From Clostridiales bacterium (lineage in GTDB: Bacteria > Bacillota_A > Clostridia > Lachnospirales > Lachnospiraceae): a DNA stretch of 6,405 bases. The notes under the pieces are model-generated. The model saw nothing but the letters and a program-made list of their open reading frames with translations. It made no database searches and was not told where the DNA came from. Both the position numbers and the translations under genes were made by a program. Positions 1 to 4,457 of the stretch are shown here, piece after piece. Each line of letters opens with the position of its first letter. Position 1 is the first letter of the stretch. The stretch lies in NCBI GenBank assembly GCA_030154385.1, contig JASKJZ010000150.1:1-6405 (forward strand). The letters are read 5' to 3'.

Positions 1-171
1 TATACAAAGGATGCCAATGGTAATTTTATAGTGGAAACCCTCTATCCTGCTGGTGATTGGCTATTTCCCTATCTTTCTTCCTTTGGAGCGGACTGCGAAG
101 TTCTTTCCCCAATAGAAGTTCGTAGCAGCATAGCGGAGGAACTTAAAAAAATGTTACATCTCTATTCGTAA
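1..171 (+). CDS. WYL-domain transcriptional regulator, C-terminal fragment (5' truncated by window)
   Basis: Frame 1 is open from the first base to a TAA at 169-171, giving 56 residues that begin YTKDANGNFIVE and end KKMLHLYS. The pattern of a hydrophobic strand (FIVETLYPAG), then DWLFPYLSSFGADCEVLSP, then a helix (VRSSIAEELKKML) matches the extreme C-terminal WCX region of YafY-type regulators, where an N-terminal winged helix binds DNA and a WYL domain senses a ligand. Those two domains lie outside the window, so the assignment rests only on the tail. It is followed 66 bp later by a GyrI-like gene on the same strand, a common arrangement in Firmicutes, so it probably controls the genes downstream. 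The stop codon lies inside the palindrome at 167-196. Confidence 0.72.
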   Translation, partial: YTKDANGNFIVETLYPAGDWLFPYLSSFGADCEVLSPIEVRSSIAEELKKMLHLYS

Positions 172-196
172 TATGACATGTTGTTGTCATATTACG
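167..196. promoter_or_regulatory. Perfect 12-bp inverted repeat, candidate operator
   Basis: The arms CGTAATATGACA and TGTCATATTACG are exact reverse complements separated by TGTTGT. The repeat includes the WYL gene stop codon and ends 41 bp before the GyrI-like ATG. A possible -10 (TATACT, 202-207) follows, which would place the palindrome over the -35 region. No well-spaced -35 is clear, although TTGTCA occurs at 184-189. The tail after the repeat (GTGTTTTATACTG) is a poor U-tract, so an operator, perhaps for the adjacent WYL regulator, is preferred over a terminator. Binding is inferred. Confidence 0.6.
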
Positions 197-237
197 TGTT
201 TTATACTGACTACATCAAATAAAAGGAGGTAGTTCGT

Positions 238-678
238 ATGAATTATGAAATTGTAACATTAGCAGAAAAAATCGTGGTAGGAGTAAGTACAAAGACAAGC
301 AATGAAGATCCCAAAATGGGAGAGAAAATAGGAGGTCTTTGGTCATCGCTTTACCAGGAAGGCATTCATGCTACGATAAAAAATAAGGTCAATGATTATG
401 CCATTGGTCTGTATTCGGATTATGATGAAAACAGCTATACCGCTACGGCTGGCGTAGAAGTATCGAAATCGGAAAATGATACCCTCACCACAAAGATAAT
501 CCCGGCTGGCCGTTATGCAAAATTTAGCGTACACGGACATATGGAGCGCGCGGTTGCAGACGCATGGAATGAAATATGGCGCATGGATTTAGACCGAAGC
601 TTTTCTGGAGATTTTGAAGAATATCTAAATGACGATTTTGAAGAGGCTGACATCAATCTTTATATTGCGCTCAAGTAG
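238..678 (+). CDS. GyrI-like small-molecule-binding domain protein
   Basis: A 146-residue protein made only of a GyrI-like (AraC effector-binding/SOUL-type) domain, with no DNA-binding part. Recognisable family features are the N-terminal strand NYEIVTLAEKIVVGVS, the GGLWSSLYQEG helix near residues 32-42, AIGLYSDYDE near 55-64, the IPAGRYAKFSVHG strand near 88-100, and the ending WNEIW...DLDRSFSGDFEEY...INLYIALK. These proteins fold as a duplicated strand-helix barrel that binds hydrophobic or cationic small molecules. Some act as toxin or drug binders, and some hydrolyse cyclopropane-containing genotoxins. The ligand here cannot be predicted. ATG 238 is preceded by AAGGAGG at 8 nt spacing. 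It lies between the WYL regulator and the acetyltransferase (33-bp gap), consistent with one operon. Confidence 0.85.
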   Translation: MNYEIVTLAEKIVVGVSTKTSNEDPKMGEKIGGLWSSLYQEGIHATIKNKVNDYAIGLYSDYDENSYTATAGVEVSKSENDTLTTKIIPAGRYAKFSVHGHMERAVADAWNEIWRMDLDRSFSGDFEEYLNDDFEEADINLYIALK

Positions 679-711
679 CACTCTTCTACTATTGCAAAGG
701 AAAGGTAAAAA

Positions 712-1458
712 ATGAATCCATCCTATCGTAATCTTACACCTGATAATCTAGAACAGGAACATGTATGCTGCGCGATTGCAGATAAAAAGCATCAATGCGG
801 TGTTACAGCAAAAAAAGAGTGGCTAGCGGAACGTCTTTTCGAAGGTCATGTATTTCGAAAACTGGATGCAAAAACAAAGGTCTTTATCGAGTACGCTCCC
901 CTTGAAACGGCATGGGTTCCAATCGTAGGTAAAAATTATTTCTATATTTACTGCCTTTGGGTATCTGGCTCCTACAAAGGCAAAGGACATGCAAAAGAGT
1001 TGCTTTCTTATTGCATCGAGGATGCAAAGGCAACAAAAAAATCGGGCATCTGTATCCTAAGCTCAAAAAAGAAAATGCCTTTCCTAAGCGATAAAAAGTT
1101 CCTCCTAAAACACGGCTTTGCCGTCGTTGATACCATTGGGGAATATGAACTCATGGCACTGTCCTTTGATGAAAGCCGCCCGCACTTTGGAGCGCAAGTA
1201 AAAAAACAGACGACAAACGAGGAGGGACTTGTAATCTATTACAGTAAACAATGCCCTTATATCCCAAATTGCATAGAGCAAGTCAGCACTTACTGTAAGA
1301 ACAATCAAATTCCCCTTACCTTAATTGCCGTTGATTCTCTAAAAAAAGCGAAAGAGCTTCCCTGCATCTTTAATAACTGGGCAGTCTTCTATCAGGGGAA
1401 ATTTGAAACCGTGCATTTACTAAATGAAGGTTACTTAAAAAAGCTCCTGTCAAGATGA
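712..1458 (+). CDS. GNAT-family N-acetyltransferase with C-terminal YoaP-like domain
   Basis: A 248-residue protein resembling Bacillus subtilis YoaP (about 250 aa). The N-terminal two thirds is a GNAT fold: the acetyl-CoA pyrophosphate loop is seen at residues 84-97 (VSGSYKGKGHAKEL, the Q/RxxGxG/A motif), followed by helix LLSYCIEDAK and a late strand FLLKHGFAVVD near 130-140. The segment EHVCCAIADKKHQCG (16-30) is cysteine-rich, as in YoaP relatives. Residues from about 170 form the YoaP-like domain, starting with strand GLVIYYSKQCPYIPNC, whose Cys181 and Cys187 recall a thioredoxin-like active-site loop. It would transfer acetyl from acetyl-CoA to an unknown substrate in the cytoplasm. The SD AAAGGAAAGG sits 6 nt before ATG 712. 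It probably shares a transcript with the GyrI-like gene. No convincing terminator follows. Confidence 0.85.
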   Translation: MNPSYRNLTPDNLEQEHVCCAIADKKHQCGVTAKKEWLAERLFEGHVFRKLDAKTKVFIEYAPLETAWVPIVGKNYFYIYCLWVSGSYKGKGHAKELLSYCIEDAKATKKSGICILSSKKKMPFLSDKKFLLKHGFAVVDTIGEYELMALSFDESRPHFGAQVKKQTTNEEGLVIYYSKQCPYIPNCIEQVSTYCKNNQIPLTLIAVDSLKKAKELPCIFNNWAVFYQGKFETVHLLNEGYLKKLLSR

Positions 1459-1494
1459 GACTGGGAGCATAATGAGGCATAATAAAAAATATGC

Positions 1495-1525
1495 TTGACT
1501 CTTACGCTACGTCATAGTGTAATAT
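1495..1525 (+). promoter_or_regulatory. MerR-type promoter/operator with 19-bp spacer
   Basis: TTGACT (1495-1500) and TAATAT (1520-1525) are separated by exactly 19 bp, the stretched spacing that MerR-family activators correct by twisting DNA. The spacer holds a dyad centred on T1508: left arm ACTCTTACG (1498-1506) and right arm CGTCATAGT (1510-1518) match at 8 of 9 mirrored positions if C/T wobble sites are excluded, with ACG/CGT and ACT/AGT perfect. It points right. The nearest gene downstream on the plus strand that could use it is the MerR/TipA-type gene at 3717, now cut off by the insertion element. Regulator identity is inferred from family behaviour. Confidence 0.7.
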
Positions 1526-1529
1526 CTCT

Positions 1530-1534
1530 TATAT
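1530..1534. repeat. Possible left target-site duplication (TATAT)
   Basis: TATAT directly precedes the left inverted repeat, and an identical TATAT (3659-3663) follows the right one if the element is taken as 1535-3658. Five bp suits the IS4/IS1634 group, but the sequence is simple AT-rich DNA and could match by chance. Confidence 0.4.
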
Positions 1535-1535
1535 C

Positions 1536-1560
1536 CTGAACTCTTCACCAAAGTTACACT
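1536..1560 (+). repeat. Left terminal inverted repeat of the IS
   Basis: Reading inward it is CTGAACTCTTCACC followed by AAAGTTACACT. It pairs with the right repeat at 21 of 25 positions; mismatches are at positions 5, 6, 13 and 14. The inner 11 bp (AAAGTTACACT) are identical in both ends and contain the octamer GTTACACT found again in the transposase operator. Confidence 0.75.
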
Positions 1561-1567
1561 AAGTCCG

Positions 1568-1593
1568 TTTTAGGGGTATTTATACCCCTAAAA
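1568..1593. other. Perfect hairpin at the IS left end, overlapping the small-gene stop codon
   Basis: TTTTAGGGGTAT and ATACCCCTAAAA are exact complements around a TT centre, so a stem with a GGGG/CCCC core would form in RNA from either strand. No run of U follows on either side, so it is not a standard intrinsic terminator. The TAA of the small IS protein (1580-1582, minus) lies in its loop. It may protect transcript 3' ends or impede transcription entering from the left. Confidence 0.6.
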
Positions 1594-1792
1594 ATATCAT
1601 CAACTCGTGAAAGCTTTTTCCACTTTTACCGTATGCATCAAGAAGGAGCCTTGTCTCTTGATCACGGCGTTGTTTTTGTAATTTTTGCAGCTCTGAGGAA
1701 AGTCTATCATACTTTTCTTGCACTTTGTTCAATTCCGTTTTAGTTTTGTTAATATCTGCTTCAATCGAAGCGATTGATTTCTGTCTCGCCAT
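1580..1792 (-). CDS. Small coiled-coil protein, probable IS accessory gene
   Basis: A 70-residue product starting MARQKSIASIEADINK. ATG 1790-1792 is chosen because AGGAGG lies 6 nt upstream; an in-frame TTG at 1811-1813 lies just upstream of that site and would add seven residues encoded across it. Residues about 8-50 form a continuous charged heptad-like helix (ADINKTKTELNKVQEKYDRL then SSELQKLQKQRRDQE), followed by a short tail YGKSGKSFHELMIFLGV. The shape resembles small DUF4315-like proteins of clostridial mobile elements, but this is from memory and the function is unknown. Its start overlaps the transposase 3' end by 32 bp in another frame, so translation is probably coupled. Its stop is inside the hairpin at 1568-1593. 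A role in transposition control or transposase assembly is only inferred. Confidence 0.72.
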   Translation of the reverse strand: MARQKSIASIEADINKTKTELNKVQEKYDRLSSELQKLQKQRRDQETRLLLDAYGKSGKSFHELMIFLGV

Positions 1793-3512
1793 CTGTATCC
1801 TCCTCTTCTGCAAGGTCTGCCATAGACATGCCTGCTTTCAATAGTTGACTTATTTCATTTGCTTTGCGAATCACATCATCTGCACCCAAACCGAACGCAG
1901 CCAGGATATCCTTTTGCTTTTTTGTAACAGCATGATCCAACCGATAACTTCCTTTATTCCTTCTCACCATCTCAATTTTTTCCAGCTCTCTAACAGCTGC
2001 TGGAACCGTTAGATAGTTCGGTTTTATTTCAATTCTCATCATTTCTTCTTTCAATAGATTGTAGATCCGATTACGAACAATCAATGTTACAAATTCAAGA
2101 AAAAGCTTGGCGGACATAGATTCTGCGCTTTGTACACGCATGCTCTTTGAGCCTAGGAATGATTTGTCTGCACTAAATAATTTCTCCGAGATATCCCTTC
2201 CCTTATATTTGATTAGTGCAGCTTCCGCGGTCATATTTTCTGATGTGATAATGCAAAAATAGCCACACAGTTCCAACTCTTGCTGTATCACATCTGATTT
2301 TTCTGTAGCATACAGAAGAATCCCCTTTTTGTCATAAGTAAAGTCAAAGTAATCTTGATATGTTTTCCCAAATTTCTGATCCGTTCCTTCATTCTTTTGG
2401 ATGAATTCTTTATATCGATCGATTTTCTGCTCAAGTTGTTCCCTCTCCGCAGCCTGCTTTGAAGGATTATAGTAAATATGAAAACATCGCTTTTCCGTAT
2501 CCTCTGGATAGAGCTTTTCAGTTCTTGTTGTTCCATAGACACGATAGGGTCGAATGGAACAGGAACGATTTGTCTCAAAAGTACCACGAACATCATCGAC
2601 CATCGATGAAACGAGTTTCCGGCATCCTTTGGCCATGATGATAAATTCATATCCTTTTTCCTTCATGTACATAATATTATCCTTACTGAAATAACCTCTG
2701 TCCAAAATGAAACCAACATTCTTGTAACCATATTCATTGACTTTATCTATCATAAAATGAAACTGTGAAACATCATTGATCGATCCTGGATACTCCTCAT
2801 AGAGCAACGGAATGCGATTATTGCAATCATATGCAACCGCAAGATTAAAGATCGGAGTTCCTTGACCCACCTTTGCTTTTCCGAATTCGAGGATATCGAT
2901 GTCACCCGCTTGACAATTCTTGTTCGTAGAGTCGTAGGAGACATAAATCCGCTGTTTGTGGTCTCTCTTTTTATTCCAGTCATCTAGGAAAGCATTGCTT
3001 TGATTCCTGGTAATGGAAGAGAACAACCGGCTCACTTTCACATCACTATAGATTTTCATCTTATCTGAAAATAAAGGATGACAGTAAGCAAAATCAGGAT
3101 AATACTGCCCAGCATTCTCCTCGTCTACGATTAGATAAGCCATAAGATCCATAAAAAGTCCATAATCATTGCCGAGATGTTTTTTCAACTGGTCTTTGAG
3201 TTTGTATTCCTCAAGAATCTTATCAATGACGATGTAAGTGCCAATCTTAAGACAACAGCTTCGATAAGCTTCTGGTCTTTCTTCTGGAAAAACAGCTTCT
3301 GGAAAATATTCTTGATAACGCTCATTTGGATACATCAGTGAAGAATCTTGTTCCGAAATCTTACCAATAATTGTTCGCTTGGGAATGGTATATTTTTTTT
3401 CAGGCTTATAATCTCTTCCATATTCATAGAGAGCATAGGACGAACCACCCTTTTTCTTAATGATAATTTTACCTTTGATATCTGGTATTTTAACTGTAAA
3501 ATCATGATACAT
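1761..3512 (-). CDS. IS1634-like (IS4 superfamily) DDE transposase
   Basis: A 583-residue protein that cuts and joins DNA at the element ends. The DDE catalytic residues are readable: Asp194 in YVSYDSTNKN, Asp271 in FILDRGYFS, and Glu443 in the IS4 signature Y(2)R(3)E(6)K, seen exactly as Tyr436-Arg439-Glu443-Lys450 (YKGRDISEKLFSADK). The 172-residue gap between the second Asp and Glu fits the inserted beta domain of the IS4 group. The N-terminal part (about 20-60) is basic and includes the family-like GGSSYALYEYGRDY...YTIPKRTIIGKI. The C-terminus is acidic (EEEDTDGETE). ATG 3510-3512 has GGAGG 7 nt upstream and a promoter at 3547-3575. No frameshift or internal stop is present, so it looks functional. 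Its end overlaps the small coiled-coil gene by 32 bp. Confidence 0.93.
   Translation of the reverse strand: MYHDFTVKIPDIKGKIIIKKKGGSSYALYEYGRDYKPEKKYTIPKRTIIGKISEQDSSLMYPNERYQEYFPEAVFPEERPEAYRSCCLKIGTYIVIDKILEEYKLKDQLKKHLGNDYGLFMDLMAYLIVDEENAGQYYPDFAYCHPLFSDKMKIYSDVKVSRLFSSITRNQSNAFLDDWNKKRDHKQRIYVSYDSTNKNCQAGDIDILEFGKAKVGQGTPIFNLAVAYDCNNRIPLLYEEYPGSINDVSQFHFMIDKVNEYGYKNVGFILDRGYFSKDNIMYMKEKGYEFIIMAKGCRKLVSSMVDDVRGTFETNRSCSIRPYRVYGTTRTEKLYPEDTEKRCFHIYYNPSKQAAEREQLEQKIDRYKEFIQKNEGTDQKFGKTYQDYFDFTYDKKGILLYATEKSDVIQQELELCGYFCIITSENMTAEAALIKYKGRDISEKLFSADKSFLGSKSMRVQSAESMSAKLFLEFVTLIVRNRIYNLLKEEMMRIEIKPNYLTVPAAVRELEKIEMVRRNKGSYRLDHAVTKKQKDILAAFGLGADDVIRKANEISQLLKAGMSMADLAEEEDTDGETEINRFD
1799..1804 (-). 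promoter_or_regulatory. Ribosome binding site inside the transposase coding sequence
   Basis: On the minus strand AGGAGG is followed by ATACAG and then the ATG of the small coiled-coil gene. In the transposase frame the same bases form part of the acidic run EEED near residues 569-572. This site decides the start at 1792 and argues that the overlapping small gene is real. Confidence 0.7.
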
Positions 3513-3527
3513 AACTCACCCTCCACA

Positions 3528-3546
3528 TAGTGTAACCGTTACACTA
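3528..3546. promoter_or_regulatory. Operator-like palindrome at the transposase transcription start
   Basis: TAGTGTAACCGTTACACTA is two perfect 9-bp arms around one central C. It begins one base after the -10 hexamer (minus strand) and covers the predicted +1. Each arm contains the octamer GTTACACT/AGTGTAAC, identical to the inner end of both terminal repeats. A protein that binds the ends could therefore also repress transcription; this is inferred from the shared motif. Confidence 0.65.
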
Positions 3547-3575
3547 ATCATACCATAAACAAAAATAAAATGCAA
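3547..3575 (-). promoter_or_regulatory. Transposase promoter
   Basis: On the minus strand TTGCAT (3570-3575) and TATGAT (3547-3552) are 17 bp apart. The -10 matches five of six consensus bases; the -35 keeps only TTG plus weak AT support. Transcription would start near 3540, inside the palindrome at 3528-3546 and about 28 bp before the transposase ATG. Confidence 0.6.
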
Positions 3576-3576
3576 C

Positions 3577-3603
3577 AAAAAAAAGCCCATAAATCGGACT
3601 TTT
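3577..3603 (-). terminator. Intrinsic terminator guarding the transposase promoter
   Basis: Minus-strand arms AAAAGTCC (3596-3603) and GGGCTTTT (3581-3588) pair over 8 bp with one G-U, with a 7-nt loop, and the T-run continues to eight T in total. On the plus strand the wobble becomes a C-A mismatch and the T-run is only four, so the signal favours the minus strand. It lies just upstream of the transposase promoter, where it would stop transcription entering from the right flank. Confidence 0.65.
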
Positions 3604-3632
3604 CAGAAAAATATTTCAAATTCATTTTTGCA

Positions 3633-3657
3633 AGTGTAACTTTTATGAAGAACTCAG
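3633..3657 (-). repeat. Right terminal inverted repeat of the IS
   Basis: Reading inward on the minus strand it is CTGAGTTCTTCATA followed by AAAGTTACACT. It matches the left repeat at 21 of 25 positions, including the whole inner 11 bp. It is separated from the transposase promoter by about 60 bp of AT-rich DNA. Confidence 0.75.
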
Positions 3658-3658
3658 A

Positions 3659-3663
3659 TATAT
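3659..3663. repeat. Possible right target-site duplication (TATAT)
   Basis: Identical to 1530-1534 next to the left end. Weak support because the bases are low-complexity. Confidence 0.4.
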
Positions 3664-3700
3664 GGTTAACCACTACAATAATAAGAACAATAATCCACCA

Positions 3701-3708
3701 AAGGGAGG
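3701..3708 (+). promoter_or_regulatory. Ribosome binding site fixing the TTG start of merR
   Basis: AAGGGAGG ends 8 nt before TTG 3717. The encoded protein begins KINEVAKRTGITVRTLHYYDE, exactly where MerR proteins begin, so the rare TTG start is accepted. Confidence 0.75.
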
Positions 3709-3716
3709 TTTTATAG

Positions 3717-4457
3717 TTGAAAATAAACGAGGTTGCAAAGCGAACGGGTATCACCGTGAGAACACTCCATTACTACGACGAAATTGGTCTTTTGCCACCT
3801 AGTGAAATCACAGAGGCCGGTTATCGGCTATACGATGATACTTCGCTCGAAACCCTCCAACAAATCCTCTTCTTTCGAGAGCTCGAATTTTCCTTGCAAG
3901 AAATTAAATCAATCATGGAAAATCCAGCCTATAAAAAAGAAGAAGCCCTTTGTAAACAACGAGATTTGCTCTTAAAAAAGCGTGCACGCATGGATCAATT
4001 GATTCAGCTACTTAACGACCGCATAAAAGGAGATCGAACTATGAATTTTCAAGCATTTGACCAAACAGAGCTAGAACAAGCGAAGAATGAATATGCCAAA
4101 GAGGCAAAAGAACGGTGGGGTACCACGCGTGCCTACCAAGAATACGAAGAAAAAACCGCAAGCTACAGCAAGGAGCAGTGGAATCTTCAAAACAAAGAAG
4201 GCGCTGCTCTCCTAAAAGAGTTTGCCGCCCACCGACTAGAAGCACCAGACAGCAAGGATGCCTTCGCCCTAGTAAAAAAATGGCAATCCTTTATCACGGC
4301 AAATTTCTATACCTGTACCCTAGAAATCCTCTCTGGACTCGGACAGATGTATATCGCCGATTCCCGCTTTCAAATGAACATTGATAAAAATGGAGTCGGC
4401 ACCGCACAATTTATGGCAGATGCTATCGCAGCCTACTGTCTATCCTTTAAGAAGTAA
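3717..4457 (+). CDS. MerR-family regulator with TipAS ligand-binding domain
   Basis: A 246-residue TipA-type activator. Residues 1-70 are a MerR winged helix (EVAKRTGITVRTLHYYDEIGLLPP, then AGYRLYDD). About 75-104 form the dimerising coiled coil (LLLKKRARMDQLIQLLNDRI). From 109 onward is a TipAS domain, including ERWGTTRAYQEYEE and FYTCTLEILSGLGQMYIADSRF (197-218 in part), with Cys200 in the conserved FYxC stretch. TipAS domains bind diverse hydrophobic or peptide drugs, and Streptomyces TipA traps thiopeptides through a cysteine; whether Cys200 is equivalent needs an alignment. Such proteins normally activate their own promoter, and a fitting MerR-type promoter exists at 1495-1525 but is separated by the IS. 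The start is TTG with a good SD. The 3' end overlaps the convergent LysR gene by 11 bp. An internal start may yield a short form. Confidence 0.9.
   Translation: MKINEVAKRTGITVRTLHYYDEIGLLPPSEITEAGYRLYDDTSLETLQQILFFRELEFSLQEIKSIMENPAYKKEEALCKQRDLLLKKRARMDQLIQLLNDRIKGDRTMNFQAFDQTELEQAKNEYAKEAKERWGTTRAYQEYEEKTASYSKEQWNLQNKEGAALLKEFAAHRLEAPDSKDAFALVKKWQSFITANFYTCTLEILSGLGQMYIADSRFQMNIDKNGVGTAQFMADAIAAYCLSFKK
4026..4032 (+). promoter_or_regulatory. Internal ribosome binding site within merR
   Basis: AAAGGAG lies 8 nt before an in-frame ATG at 4041, right at the junction between the coiled coil and the TipAS domain. Strength and spacing equal those of real gene starts in this window. Confidence 0.6.
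4041..4457 (+). CDS. Predicted short TipAS-only product of merR (internal start)
   Basis: Starting at codon 109 of merR (MNFQAFDQTELEQAKNEY), the same frame gives 138 residues that make up only the ligand-binding domain, without helix-turn-helix or coiled coil. In Streptomyces tipA, an internal start makes an independent TipAS protein of about 144 residues in excess over the long form, where it binds drug. The size, boundary and a strong SD here mirror that arrangement. It is an alternative product of the same gene rather than a separate locus; production is inferred. Confidence 0.5.
   Translation: MNFQAFDQTELEQAKNEYAKEAKERWGTTRAYQEYEEKTASYSKEQWNLQNKEGAALLKEFAAHRLEAPDSKDAFALVKKWQSFITANFYTCTLEILSGLGQMYIADSRFQMNIDKNGVGTAQFMADAIAAYCLSFKK

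Larger units (their letters stand above)
1535..3658 (-). mobile_element. IS4-superfamily (IS1634-like) insertion sequence, apparently intact
   Basis: An element of about 2.12 kb bounded by imperfect inverted repeats (1536-1560 and 3633-3657, 21 of 25 positions identical). From right to left it carries a minus-strand terminator, a promoter, an operator-like palindrome, a full-length DDE transposase, an overlapping small coiled-coil gene and a hairpin. All reading frames are undamaged, so it may still move. The exact ends are uncertain by a few bases: ends at 1535/3658 give a 5-bp TATAT duplication, while ends at 1536/3657 give ATATC/ATATA. It sits between the acetyltransferase gene and merR, downstream of a MerR-type promoter. 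IS1634 relatives can make unusually long target duplications, but none longer than 5 bp was seen here. Confidence 0.85.

Noticed and set aside
1443..1468. Hairpin GCTCC/GGAGC spanning the acetyltransferase stop codon
   Set aside because: Only 5 firm pairs, a large loop, and an A-rich rather than T-rich tail, so it is not supported as a terminator.
1467..1483. Direct repeat GCATAAT-GAG-GCATAAT after the acetyltransferase gene
   Set aside because: Two 7-bp AT-rich copies only; too short to support an attachment site or repeat array.
1513..1522. CATAGTGTAA here equals 3526-3535 inside the IS, suggesting the left IS end lies further out
   Set aside because: The bases fit the MerR dyad and -10 better, and the right end shows no comparable extension beyond CTGA without several gaps. 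Kept as a minor doubt about the boundary.
1811..1813. Upstream in-frame TTG as start of the small coiled-coil gene
   Set aside because: It would translate across the AGGAGG site, which is ideally spaced for the ATG at 1790-1792; no SD serves the TTG.
2288..2983. Extra open frames within the transposase gene on the same strand
   Set aside because: They lack recognisable protein patterns and lie wholly inside the well-supported transposase frame; taken as shadows.
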